From Marispirochaeta sp. (GTDB lineage: Bacteria > Spirochaetota > Spirochaetia > JC444 > Marispirochaetaceae): a stretch of DNA of 64,000 bases. The position numbers were made by a program, and so were the translations under genes. Every line of letters begins with the position of its first letter. Within the stretch, counting starts at the first letter, position 1. The notes under the pieces were generated by a model, which was not told where the DNA came from, did not search any database, and worked only from the letters and a program-made list of their open reading frames with translations. The DNA lies in NCBI RefSeq assembly GCF_963668165.1, contig NZ_OY764211.1, positions 434,001 through 498,000 of the forward strand. Reading direction: 5' to 3'. Below, in pieces: positions 8,759-16,793 of this stretch.

Positions 8759-10054
8759 ATGAAAAATCTTTTAATCCTGGCATTGATAACAATAAGTTTT
8801 ACAGCTGCTGCATTTGCCTCAGGTGCATCGGAAGGCGATGGAGCCCAGAATGGTTCCAAAGAAATTATGACGGCCATGTTTCTCGGTAGCTCTCAGGACC
8901 AGGCTGTGGTAGATATAATCAAAGAGGTTACAGCGGATTTCAACGCAAATAATCCTTATAACGTTGAGTTCCGCATTGAAACCTATGAGAATGAACAGTA
9001 TAAAACCAAGTTGACCACAGCTATGGTGTCCAATTCGGTACCGGATGTATTCTTTACATGGAGCGCCGGTTACCTGCAGCCCTTTATAGAAGGCGGGAAG
9101 GTTCTTCCGCTCGACACCTTCCTTGATGCAGACAGCGAATGGACCAGTCGTTTCAATGAAGGAGTATTCGGACCTGTAACATATTATAACAGTGTTTATG
9201 CTGTTCCCCACGGAATGACTGTGGCTGCTGTTTTCTACAACAAAGAGATATTTGACAAGCTGGGCCTATCGGTTCCTGAATCATACGATGAGTTTAAATC
9301 TGTATGTGATACATTAAACGAAAACGGAATTGCTCCCATTTCTGTTCCAGTAAGAGATGCCTGGGTAGCGGGTCAGTTCCTGCAGCAGCTGACTAACGGA
9401 GTTGGAGGTTTGGATACTTTCAACGGAACAAAAGCAGGTACTGTTAAATGGAATGATGCTTCCTATGTAAAGGCCGGTAAATTATTAAACGAGCTTGTAG
9501 ATATAAACGCTTTCCCCAGCGGCTATCTCGGTATGACTTATGACGAAGGACGTGCTCTCTTTATTTCCGGGGAAGCGGCTATGTTTTATATGGGATCATG
9601 GGAAGTAAGTCCTCTCTCTGATGATTCTCTGCCCATCGCCGGAAAAATTGGAGTTTTCAATCTTCCCCCTATGAATCCCAATACAGGGAATGTTGCCCTG
9701 GGAGATGTGGACCAGTGTCTCGCCGTCAGTGCTAAAACAAAAAATGCCGAAGCTGCCGTCGCATACATCAAGCTGTTTTCCGACATCAAGGCACAGGAGG
9801 CATACGCTTACAACGCGAATTATCTCCTTTCAACAAAAACACAGCTTGATTCTGGAAAACTTTCCCCGCTCTTCCTGGAAATCTCGAATTTTCAACAGGA
9901 TCTGACAGGGGTTACCCCATGGCTGGACCGTGTATTCGGTGCCGGTGAGGGTGTCGAGTTCAATAATGCCGCTCAGGCTATTATTGCGGGAATGGATCCC
10001 CAGGAAAAACTTGATGTTCTCCAGCAGTTCGCAGAGGTTAATGCAACTCGCTAA
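8759..10054 (+). CDS. Sugar ABC transporter substrate-binding protein (family 1)
   Basis: A 431-residue extracellular solute-binding protein. It has a signal peptide with a hydrophobic core at residues 4-18 and probable cleavage after AFA, leaving SGASEGDG; there is no lipobox cysteine, as often seen in spirochaetes. The body has the family-1 pattern (TTAMVSNSVPDVFFTWSAG, YAVPHGMTVAAVFYNKEIFD, GEAAMFYMGSWE). It captures an oligosaccharide in the periplasm and hands it to the permeases at 10140 and 11037. The neighbouring GH42 enzyme suggests a galactoside ligand. The start follows AGGAGG by 6 bases. Confidence 0.92.
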   Translation: MKNLLILALITISFTAAAFASGASEGDGAQNGSKEIMTAMFLGSSQDQAVVDIIKEVTADFNANNPYNVEFRIETYENEQYKTKLTTAMVSNSVPDVFFTWSAGYLQPFIEGGKVLPLDTFLDADSEWTSRFNEGVFGPVTYYNSVYAVPHGMTVAAVFYNKEIFDKLGLSVPESYDEFKSVCDTLNENGIAPISVPVRDAWVAGQFLQQLTNGVGGLDTFNGTKAGTVKWNDASYVKAGKLLNELVDINAFPSGYLGMTYDEGRALFISGEAAMFYMGSWEVSPLSDDSLPIAGKIGVFNLPPMNPNTGNVALGDVDQCLAVSAKTKNAEAAVAYIKLFSDIKAQEAYAYNANYLLSTKTQLDSGKLSPLFLEISNFQQDLTGVTPWLDRVFGAGEGVEFNNAAQAIIAGMDPQEKLDVLQQFAEVNATR

Positions 10055-10090
10055 TTATCTGTAGTAAGAGAAAATAAATATGAATCTTCA

Positions 10091-10123
10091 GTGGAGGCAT
10101 TGTTAAGTGTCTCCACGGTTTTT
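10091..10123 (+). terminator. Stem-loop between binding-protein and permease genes
   Basis: GTGGAGGCA pairs with TGTCTCCAC (one G-U) across an 8-base loop and is followed by GGTTTTT. Such attenuating hairpins after binding-protein genes commonly allow more binding protein than permease. Here it probably stops part of the transcripts before the permease genes. Confidence 0.6.
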
Positions 10124-10139
10124 CCAGGAGTTTCTTAGC

Positions 10140-11021
10140 ATGAACAGTGTACTGAGTTCAAAGAAATATATTATATTTTTTGTCGGTCCGGCTTTTATTC
10201 TTTTTTTACTATTTGGTCTTGTGCCGATTGTGTTCAATATAACACTCAGCTTTTTCAAGACTAATCTTATGTCGCCGCCGGTATTTGTATGTTTCAGAAA
10301 CTTCACAAATCTATTCAATGATCCAATTTTTATACGAAGTTTAAAAAATAATCTGATGATGGTGGCTGGTTCTCTGCTGGCGCATCTTCCATTAGCTCTT
10401 TTTCTGGGAACAATAATTTTCCATAAAATCAAGGGCGCGAAGTTTTTCCAGTCTGTCTTTTTTCTCCCAAGCGTAATCATGGGAGCGGCAATCGGACTGA
10501 CCTGGTCATTTATATATAATTCTGAATTCGGAATAGTTAACAGTATCCTTAAACTGCTGAATTTAACGCAATTTACCCGGGGATGGCTGTCGGAAGAATC
10601 AACTGTAATTATGGCTATTATAGTTGTTGTGATGTGGCAATATGTGGGCTACCACATGGTTATCCAGATTGCCGCCATGCGCAATATTCCGGGTTCCCTT
10701 TATGAAGCCGCGGCAATTGACGGCGCTACAAAATGGGATCAGTTCCGTTTGATAACATTTCCGCTGATCCGCCGGATTCTCAAGATCGATGCAGTTCTGA
10801 TAATAACGGGTTCGCTGAAGTACTTTGACTTGATCTTCGTAATGACAGGGGGAGGTCCAAATCATGCAAGCGAAGTTCTATCCACATACATGTTCTACCA
10901 GGGATTCCGCACTATAAAGTACGGATATGCAAGTACCATAGGAACGATTCTTCTCTTGCTCTGTATATTGGCCATTGCCTTTAGCAACATTATTTTCAAA
11001 TCTGAAAAGTATGAGTTTTAA
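10140..11021 (+). CDS. Sugar ABC transporter permease (MalF/UgpA-like)
   Basis: A 293-residue inner-membrane permease with six hydrophobic segments. The EAA loop that docks to the ATPase reads YEAAAIDGATKWDQFRLITF, typical of carbohydrate importers. I use the ATG at 10140, which has GGAG 9 bases before it, rather than the in-frame GTG at 10107. It forms a heterodimer with the next gene product. No ATP-binding subunit is encoded in the operon, so a shared MsmK-type ATPase elsewhere is likely. Confidence 0.92.
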   Translation: MNSVLSSKKYIIFFVGPAFILFLLFGLVPIVFNITLSFFKTNLMSPPVFVCFRNFTNLFNDPIFIRSLKNNLMMVAGSLLAHLPLALFLGTIIFHKIKGAKFFQSVFFLPSVIMGAAIGLTWSFIYNSEFGIVNSILKLLNLTQFTRGWLSEESTVIMAIIVVVMWQYVGYHMVIQIAAMRNIPGSLYEAAAIDGATKWDQFRLITFPLIRRILKIDAVLIITGSLKYFDLIFVMTGGGPNHASEVLSTYMFYQGFRTIKYGYASTIGTILLLLCILAIAFSNIIFKSEKYEF

Positions 11022-11036
11022 CTTCGGAGAATATTT

Positions 11037-11864
11037 GTGAAAAATAATAACGCTATCAAGATAGCCAAACTTTTTATTATGTTCTTCTTTACCGTCTTAT
11101 TCCTGTATCCGGTAATGTGGCTGCTGGTAAATTCATTTAAAACAAACCAGGAGCTTTTTACCTCGCCTTGGTCATTTCCCGGTAATATTAACTTCAGCAA
11201 TTATGAGCGGGCAATTGTAGTGGGGAATGTAGGTAAATTCTTTTTAAATTCTGTATTTGTTGCCGTTATCACTGTCTCCCTGACAATTCTGTCGAGTGCA
11301 ATGGCTGCATACGGGGTGTCCCGTTTGAGATGGAAATTCTCAAAATTTGTTTATGCTTTACTGATTTCGGGAATCATGATTCCGCAGCATTCCACAGTTG
11401 TACCTTTGTTCTATATCTTTCAGAAATTAGGTCTTTACAACACCTATTCTGCAGTAATAATCCCTCATTTGATTTTCGCCATTCCTATGGCGGTATTCAT
11501 TCTTACGGGATACTTCTCTGCTATCCCGAAGGAATTGGAAGAGGCGGCATTAATCGACGGATATTCTTTGGGAAGGACTTTTTTCCAGGTTATTATGCCT
11601 GTAACCCTACCATCCCTGGTGACCGTTGCTGTGGTGACATTTATCCCTGTCTGGAATGATCTTCTTTTTCCGCAGATTTTCCTGTCCGAACAGAGAAAGA
11701 TGACGCTGCCTGTTGGTCTTACAACTTTTATGGGCAGATATTCAACTGATTATGTAGGACTGATTGCTGCTGTAGTCATTACAATTATACCAACTATTGT
11801 TGCATATATAATTCTTCATGATAGAATCATAGACGGTATGACTGCGGGAGCTGTTAAAGGATAA
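11037..11864 (+). CDS. Sugar ABC transporter permease (MalG/UgpE-like)
   Basis: A 275-residue partner permease of the carbohydrate type, starting with GTG at 11037 after CGGAGA. The EAA motif reads EEAALIDGYSLGRTFFQVIM. About six membrane helices are present. It ends two bases before the start of the response regulator gene, so the importer and its two-component system are one operon. Confidence 0.92.
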   Translation: MKNNNAIKIAKLFIMFFFTVLFLYPVMWLLVNSFKTNQELFTSPWSFPGNINFSNYERAIVVGNVGKFFLNSVFVAVITVSLTILSSAMAAYGVSRLRWKFSKFVYALLISGIMIPQHSTVVPLFYIFQKLGLYNTYSAVIIPHLIFAIPMAVFILTGYFSAIPKELEEAALIDGYSLGRTFFQVIMPVTLPSLVTVAVVTFIPVWNDLLFPQIFLSEQRKMTLPVGLTTFMGRYSTDYVGLIAAVVITIIPTIVAYIILHDRIIDGMTAGAVKG

Positions 11865-11866
11865 GG

Positions 11867-12715
11867 ATGCATAAGCTGCTTATAGTTGATGATGAAGATA
11901 TTATCCGGAATGGATTACTGTCTATTCCCTGGGAAGAAAAAGGATTCCGGGTAGTAAACTCAGTAGCAGACGGTTTTTCCGCCCTGGAAATACTTGAAAG
12001 CGAATTAATAGATATTGTTATCACGGATATTCGCATGCCGGGAATGAACGGACTGGAATTGGCAGAGTTTATTCAAAAACACAACATTATGACTAAGGTT
12101 ATTCTGTTGTCGGGTTACAGTGATTTTGAAGATGCCAGGAATGCTATACAAAGTGATGTTGTCGAATATCTGTTAAAACCTTCAAGTCCGGAAGAAATCC
12201 TCGATGCTGTCGATAGAGCTAAATCATTGATAGATGATAGAAAAAAACGGGATCTGCGTATCCGAATGCTCGAAGCTGAATTGGGGAAGAGGCAACTTGT
12301 TTTCCGGGAAGACGGATATATTCTGGGAGAAATGGAATACTCCGATATTACATCCCGTGTCTTCGGATACATAAAACAGAATTACAGCAAGTACGTTTCA
12401 CTTTCAACCCTGTCGTCGGAGCTCTATTACAGTTCCGTTTACCTGAGTAAGATTATCAAAAAAGACACAGAATATACATTTCTTGAATTGCTCAATGCAT
12501 ACCGCTCACACATGGCCGCAAAACAATTGCGGGAAACCAATAAAACAATAACTGAGATTTGTGAAGAGATAGGGATAATTGACCCGCGTTATTTTGGCCA
12601 GGTTTTTAAAAAGTACTTTGCTATTCCCCCGGGACAATATAAAAAAAATCCCGGACTGTTAACAGACAAGAAACTTGAATGCCTGGTTCTCCTTATCAAC
12701 GGGGAAAAAGTGTGA
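11867..12715 (+). CDS. AraC-type response regulator (YesN-like)
   Basis: A 282-residue protein. Residues 1-120 form a receiver domain with acidic pocket DDE (8-10), phospho-acceptor D54 in TDIRMPGMNG, and K104 in LLKPSSP. Residues about 165-262 form an AraC-type double helix-turn-helix (LSSELYYSSVYLSKIIKK and ITEICEEIGIIDPRYFGQVF). YesN-like regulators switch on the linked sugar ABC genes in response to the partner kinase. It is followed by the kinase with a four-base overlap. Confidence 0.93.
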   Translation: MHKLLIVDDEDIIRNGLLSIPWEEKGFRVVNSVADGFSALEILESELIDIVITDIRMPGMNGLELAEFIQKHNIMTKVILLSGYSDFEDARNAIQSDVVEYLLKPSSPEEILDAVDRAKSLIDDRKKRDLRIRMLEAELGKRQLVFREDGYILGEMEYSDITSRVFGYIKQNYSKYVSLSTLSSELYYSSVYLSKIIKKDTEYTFLELLNAYRSHMAAKQLRETNKTITEICEEIGIIDPRYFGQVFKKYFAIPPGQYKKNPGLLTDKKLECLVLLINGEKV

Positions 12716-14478
12716 ACTCCTCATCAATACGGTTCATAAATAAATTATCCCGGCTTTCAATAGCAAAGAAGCTGTTCATTTCATTTGCAGTCTTTATTTC
12801 ACTTCCCGTAATCATAATAGCCAGCCGGGGATTCCTGGTATTCAGTGATTTCTTTGAAGAGAAGATAACGGAGTACAGTCATGATATTCTCTACCAGGTC
12901 AGCAAAACCATGGAATCAAAACTGGAGAAAATCGGCCAGATATCATTCAGCATCATAATAAATCAGGATATTCAGGATTCGCTTTACTCACTGGCGAATA
13001 TGGAGCCTGATGATTATGAACTCATCAAGATCCGGAATACTCTGGAAAATATATTGGCTTCCTATGTTCTGTATCACCCGGAGATCAGCGCGACTTTTCT
13101 TCTGGCCGAGCAAGGGGAGATATATGGAATTGACAAGTTAAAACAGAATTATGGTATCGCCGAATTGGATTTTTATGAAATCCATAAAGGAGAAGGCGCC
13201 GAAGTCTGGCTGGGAAATACCGACATAAAGAACACCATTATTCTGTCCAGAAGCATTTACAGTGTAAAAACACTCGAGCATCTATCGGATCTTGTTATAT
13301 GCATCCAGGAGGAGTACTTGTCCAGTTTATTATTTGAGACCCTGTCCTTTGATAAGGGAGAAATTTATATTATTGACGGCAGTGGACGAATTATCATAGA
13401 TGAGGATAAAAATCGGATTGGCGCTTTGTTTGATCCGGAACATAAGATTCAATCGACCATCGAGTTCAACTTCTCCATCCAGGACCTCGAAGGACAGGAA
13501 CAGTATATAGCAGTGGGAAAGGCAATGGAGAACGGATGGAAAATAGTAGCTTCAATCCCGAGAAAAACCTATCTTGATGAAATTCTCAATTACAGAAATA
13601 CAGGATTTATTTTCGCATTTGCTCTTTTAACTGTTGCGATAGCAATGTCATGGGCCTTATCACGAAGCATTTACAAACCGATACTGATTCTTACAAGTGT
13701 TATTGAAAAATTCGGGAAAGGAGACCTTGCGGTGCGCTGTCCTCCGTTACCACAGGATGAAATCGGGGAACTATCGATGACCTTTAATCAAATGACCCGC
13801 GATATTAACGAACTTGTAAATAAAGTTCGGACCGTTGAATCGATGAAAAGGGATGTTGAACTCAGATTATTGCAGATGCAGATCAATCCCCATTTTCTTT
13901 TCAATACACTTGAGACAATAAACTGGCTGGCCCGGACTCAGGGTACTGAAGATATCGGGATTATTGCCAAGTCTCTGGGGGACCTTCTCAGAATCACCAT
14001 CTATGGAAAAGATTACGTTACATTGACCGAAGAGCTGGGAAGTCTGGAAAACTACCTGAAGATTCAGAAATTCCGATACGGAGAGAAGTTGAATTATTCA
14101 ATTGAAATGTCCGAAAAGACAAGTTCACTTCAAATCCCGAAACTGCTTATACAGCCTTTTGTGGAAAATGCAATTTTACATGGAATTGATCCGGCATTGG
14201 GAAATGGATTTGTTTCAATTAGTTCTGAATTAACAGGGTCAAATCTTATAGTAAGAGTAGAAGACAACGGAGTAGGGATTCCTTCTAAACATTTAAAGAA
14301 GATGATAGACGGTTGTGATAATCGAGAAGAACCGGAACAGAATTCAATCGGGATCCGAAATGTGCAAAAAAGGATTAAAATGCTGTTTGGAGATGAATAC
14401 GGTATCGAAATAAGAAGTGAGTTGGGAGAAGGCTCGGTAGTTATTATGATCCTGCCTGAATTGAATAATGTGGAATAG
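12712..14478 (+). CDS. Sensor histidine kinase (YesM-like)
   Basis: About 588 residues. Order of domains: TM1 (about 20-42), a long extracellular Cache-like sensor, TM2 near residue 300 (GFIFAFALLTVAIAMSWALS), HAMP, His_kinase box with INPHFLFNTLETINWLART (His near 394), and HATPase_c with PFVENAILHGI and VEDNGVGIP. I chose the GTG at 12712, which overlaps the TGA of the regulator (GTGA) and follows GGGGA; a longer frame to 12679 is possible. It likely senses an extracellular sugar or the loaded binding protein and phosphorylates the regulator at 11867. Confidence 0.92.
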   Translation: MNSSSIRFINKLSRLSIAKKLFISFAVFISLPVIIIASRGFLVFSDFFEEKITEYSHDILYQVSKTMESKLEKIGQISFSIIINQDIQDSLYSLANMEPDDYELIKIRNTLENILASYVLYHPEISATFLLAEQGEIYGIDKLKQNYGIAELDFYEIHKGEGAEVWLGNTDIKNTIILSRSIYSVKTLEHLSDLVICIQEEYLSSLLFETLSFDKGEIYIIDGSGRIIIDEDKNRIGALFDPEHKIQSTIEFNFSIQDLEGQEQYIAVGKAMENGWKIVASIPRKTYLDEILNYRNTGFIFAFALLTVAIAMSWALSRSIYKPILILTSVIEKFGKGDLAVRCPPLPQDEIGELSMTFNQMTRDINELVNKVRTVESMKRDVELRLLQMQINPHFLFNTLETINWLARTQGTEDIGIIAKSLGDLLRITIYGKDYVTLTEELGSLENYLKIQKFRYGEKLNYSIEMSEKTSSLQIPKLLIQPFVENAILHGIDPALGNGFVSISSELTGSNLIVRVEDNGVGIPSKHLKKMIDGCDNREEPEQNSIGIRNVQKRIKMLFGDEYGIEIRSELGEGSVVIMILPELNNVE

Positions 14479-14491
14479 GGAAATAATTTAG

Positions 14492-14556
14492 ATGAAAAAC
14501 ATTTTAGTTATAGTAGGAAGCAGTAAGATAGACGGAAATACAGATAAATTCCTTTG
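14492..14556 (+). pseudogene. N-terminal stub of an NADPH-dependent FMN reductase-like flavoprotein
   Basis: The frame MKNILVIVGSSKIDGNTDKF is the start of a flavodoxin-fold NAD(P)H:FMN oxidoreductase with the phosphate-binding loop GSSKIDGNT. Homology ends after about 20 residues, where IS21-type remnant DNA begins. The kinase gene ends just upstream, so this was probably the next gene of the operon. Confidence 0.55.
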
Positions 14557-14661
14557 GCTAAAAAGAGATGCATGCGCTCATGATATTGACGTCCCTATTT
14601 TCCATATTACAGCAAGTCTCAATTAATTTTGTTTCTTCTTCCACGGTTAGTTTACGAAGAT

Positions 14662-14886
14662 TCATCTTTTCGGCTCCTTTTCAAAAAGCCCCAGAAGCTC
14701 GTCATCGGTCTTCGCAAGGGCTTCATCCAAGGGAATGCTACTCCGCCGGAATCGGGCCAAATACTCACTTATAGTCGTCTTTGATGTTCCGGTAAGCTTT
14801 CCAACCTCCCGAAGACTCAGTCCGCTCCCGACAGAATATTCTGAAATTTTTCGTAGTTGCCTCATGCTAATCCTCGCTCGTGCCAT
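14662..14886 (-). pseudogene. IS21-family IstA N-terminal fragment
   Basis: 74 residues starting MARARISMRQLRKISEYSVG, with the helix-turn-helix LSLREVGKLTGTSKTTISEYL, the DNA-binding head of IS21-type IstA (IS408-like branch). The DDE integrase core and istB are missing. Four 23-base repeats of the element end lie upstream at 14981..15070. A second short frame overlaps its stop (ATGA near 14651) but is not recognised. Confidence 0.75.
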
Positions 14887-14980
14887 GGTACTCCTGCTTG
14901 TGGCGAAAACTTCTCAGGCAGGATGATACCTGTTTTTCGAGGATGCTTTTTACCGTGGGGTTTTCCGGGAATAGTCGAAA

Positions 14981-15070
14981 AACTGTCCGTTTATTCCCGG
15001 AATGAGTGTCCGCCTTGCGCCGGAACGGGTGTCCGCTTTGAAACGGAATAGCTGTCCGGAATGGGCCGGA
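14981..15070. repeat. Four tandem ~23-bp repeats at the IS21 element end
   Basis: Four copies in direct order share a core TGTCCG followed after 6-9 bases by CGGAA, with unit starts near 14983, 15006, 15029 and 15051. Multiple direct repeats of this sort are the transposase binding sites at IS21-family ends, so they mark the outer end of the element remnant. Confidence 0.7.
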
Positions 15071-15161
15071 TTATGAAGAACAACCACTTGGAGTTGATCT
15101 GGCGGTGAATATGGCAAAGAAGTTGTTGAGCTTGAAAAGTGGAGTTAAAATGGTTAAGTGA
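15070..15161 (+). pseudogene. C-terminal fragment, possibly of the interrupted flavoprotein
   Basis: Immediately after the last IS21 repeat a frame reads EEQPLGVDLAVNMAKKLLSL and stops at TGA 15159..15161. A C-terminal amphipathic helix like this fits the end of flavodoxin-fold reductases such as the stub at 14492, which would make the IS21 remnant the interrupter. The link is inferred from order and strand only. Confidence 0.35.
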
Positions 15162-15206
15162 GTGGGCTATGGCATAACAGCGCCATGCAACTCAAGTGAA
15201 CGTCAA

Positions 15207-15874
15207 ATGGACAAAATCTTAGCAGGAAATGTAGTGAACGAATTATTAGTATTGGCTACATGCCATAAAGCATTGGGAAGAATAAACAATAGGGCTATTC
15301 TGCAAATTATGCAGAGATTCCAGCCAGATGTAATTTTTGAAGAAATCCCAGATGAAATACACAAAAAAATATATCATGAACATTCTATATTATTTGAATC
15401 AGAAGAAGTTGAAGCAATAAAAAAATATACTGATAGAAATGATGTAGCAAATTATGGAGTAGATACCTCTTATGGTGAAAAGCCATTCTCACAAAACCAA
15501 ATGGATGAAATGTATGAGATTTTATCACGATCAGAAGAAATTAATAGAATTCAAAGAAAACTAAATTGGGATTACAAAAATATAGATTATATTGGGCCAA
15601 TGGTATGAAGCATAGAAAATTGATTGGAAAAAAATATTGCTATATGCGGAAATACATTTTAAATAAATATCATGAATATATTAATTTGTATGACAGTATT
15701 TATGAATATCATTTTGTCAAAAGAGAAATGAAAATGATATCTATAATTATAGATAAGAAAAGTAATTATGATAAAGGTATTGTTATGATCGGTGCAGACC
15801 ATATTGCTGCTTTTAATGAAAAGATTAAAAATGGGAAGCTAAAGAATCTCTATTGTCACAATCTGAAAAAATAA
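15207..15874 (+). pseudogene. AT-rich TraB/ChaN-like protein gene with a frameshift
   Basis: Two frames, 15207..15608 (133 residues) and 15605..15874 (89 residues), overlap by ATGA and together look like one protein. The first has LLVLATCHKALGRINNRAIL and FQPDVIFEEIP, like the start of TraB/Tiki/ChaN-like hydrolase-fold proteins. The second has GIVMIGADHIAAF, like their conserved C-terminal G-x-x-H motif. A one-base change near 15600 is likely, though coupling of two genes is possible. Base composition is far more AT-rich than the flanks, suggesting transfer. No clear ribosome binding site precedes 15207. Confidence 0.45.
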
Positions 15875-15933
15875 GTGAGAGAAAATGTTCACTATTGAGG
15901 GTTATTAAATTGAAGACGGCCACATAACCTCAA

Positions 15934-15966
15934 GGATTGAGTCGACCTTCACGGTCGATTCAATCC
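15934..15966. terminator. Strong 14-bp stem-loop
   Basis: GGATTGAGTCGACC pairs with GGTCGATTCAATCC over a 5-base loop (TTCAC) with one G-T position. It follows the AT-rich gene. There is no T run, so it may be a factor-assisted terminator or another RNA or DNA structure. Confidence 0.4.
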
Positions 15967-16104
15967 AATGTTCAAGAAGCCCTGATCGACAGTATCGTTT
16001 CTTATTAATGAGAAATGCTCGCCGGTTTCTACTGGAAGGAAAATGGCACGTAGGAAAAATCAGCGTCGCCACCTGTAAGTCTGGAACTCTGCTGATGAAT
16101 AGTA

Positions 16105-16215
16105 GTGTCAGAAGTGTACAGCCAGGAGGAAAAGAAGGATTTTTCTGCTTCTTTGGATACAGCTGTCTCTGATGGTGAAATCCCGGCATGTTTCACAGGG
16201 CTGATAAAAAGATAA
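16105..16215 (+). CDS. Short ORF of 36 residues, unknown
   Basis: Starts with GTG and reads VSEVYSQEEKKDFSASLDTA, an acidic, plausible protein sequence. It ends three bases before the ATG of the next small ORF, an arrangement of coupled genes. There is no family match I recognise. Weak candidate. Confidence 0.2.
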   Translation: MSEVYSQEEKKDFSASLDTAVSDGEIPACFTGLIKR

Positions 16216-16218
16216 GAG

Positions 16219-16422
16219 ATGGCTCCGTCGCATATACAACAGCGGCGGTTCTGGTTGGATGCAGGAGGCAGACGTTTCGTCCTCCTCCGGGATGTACTGA
16301 ATATAAAATGGCAGTCAGGAGAACCTATAGCGGAACTCAAGATCGATCTCCGTGCCAAGACGCATACAATCAGCTGGAGCGATCAAGGGGCCCCGGTTTT
16401 CATTCACCGCCGGTACTCGTAA
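16219..16422 (+). CDS. Short ORF of 67 residues, unknown
   Basis: Reads MAPSHIQQRRFWLDAGGRRF and ends ISWSDQGAPVFIHRRYS. It is rich in aromatic and basic residues and could be a real small protein or a gene fragment. Its end overlaps the end of the DUF1667 gene on the other strand by 19 bases. Function not recognised. Confidence 0.3.
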   Translation: MAPSHIQQRRFWLDAGGRRFVLLRDVLNIKWQSGEPIAELKIDLRAKTHTISWSDQGAPVFIHRRYS

Positions 16423-16793
16423 TTCCCGGGAAGACTCCGGGTTGCCAGGACATTAACTCCAGTACCTTTATAGTTCTCTATCAGTACATCACCTGCCCTG
16501 ACTGGAGTCTCGATCGTAAGGGAGTAGATGTCAGCGAGGAGGGACTGGATATACTCGTAGGGCAGAGCGCTTTCGGTTCTGACTGGCAAACGGGGATGCT
16601 CGGGGTCCAGGAGATGGCATGTGGCGGTCACTATTCTCTTCGGCGCGAGGATTTCCTCCCGTCCGTAGATCTCACCGCGCTGGCAGCGGTTGCCTTCTAC
16701 CGCGACATCACCGTACTTAACGGCAACTGTGAGGCGGCAGCCAATCGGGCATACTATGCATACCATCTCTCTGGTCTCGTGTTCAACTTTCAT
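16404..16793 (-). CDS. DUF1667 protein, subunit of an anaerobic G3P dehydrogenase-like complex
   Basis: 129 residues with VCIVCPIGCRLTVAVK near the N-terminus and a further Cys in NRCQRGEIYG, the DUF1667 signature, probably an iron-sulfur or metal site. DUF1667 proteins are usually encoded with two FAD oxidoreductases as here, replacing the GlpABC arrangement. Start overlaps the end of the upstream oxidoreductase gene by 11 bases. The exact electron-transfer role is inferred from its neighbours. Confidence 0.88.
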   Translation of the reverse strand: MKVEHETREMVCIVCPIGCRLTVAVKYGDVAVEGNRCQRGEIYGREEILAPKRIVTATCHLLDPEHPRLPVRTESALPYEYIQSLLADIYSLTIETPVRAGDVLIENYKGTGVNVLATRSLPGNYEYRR

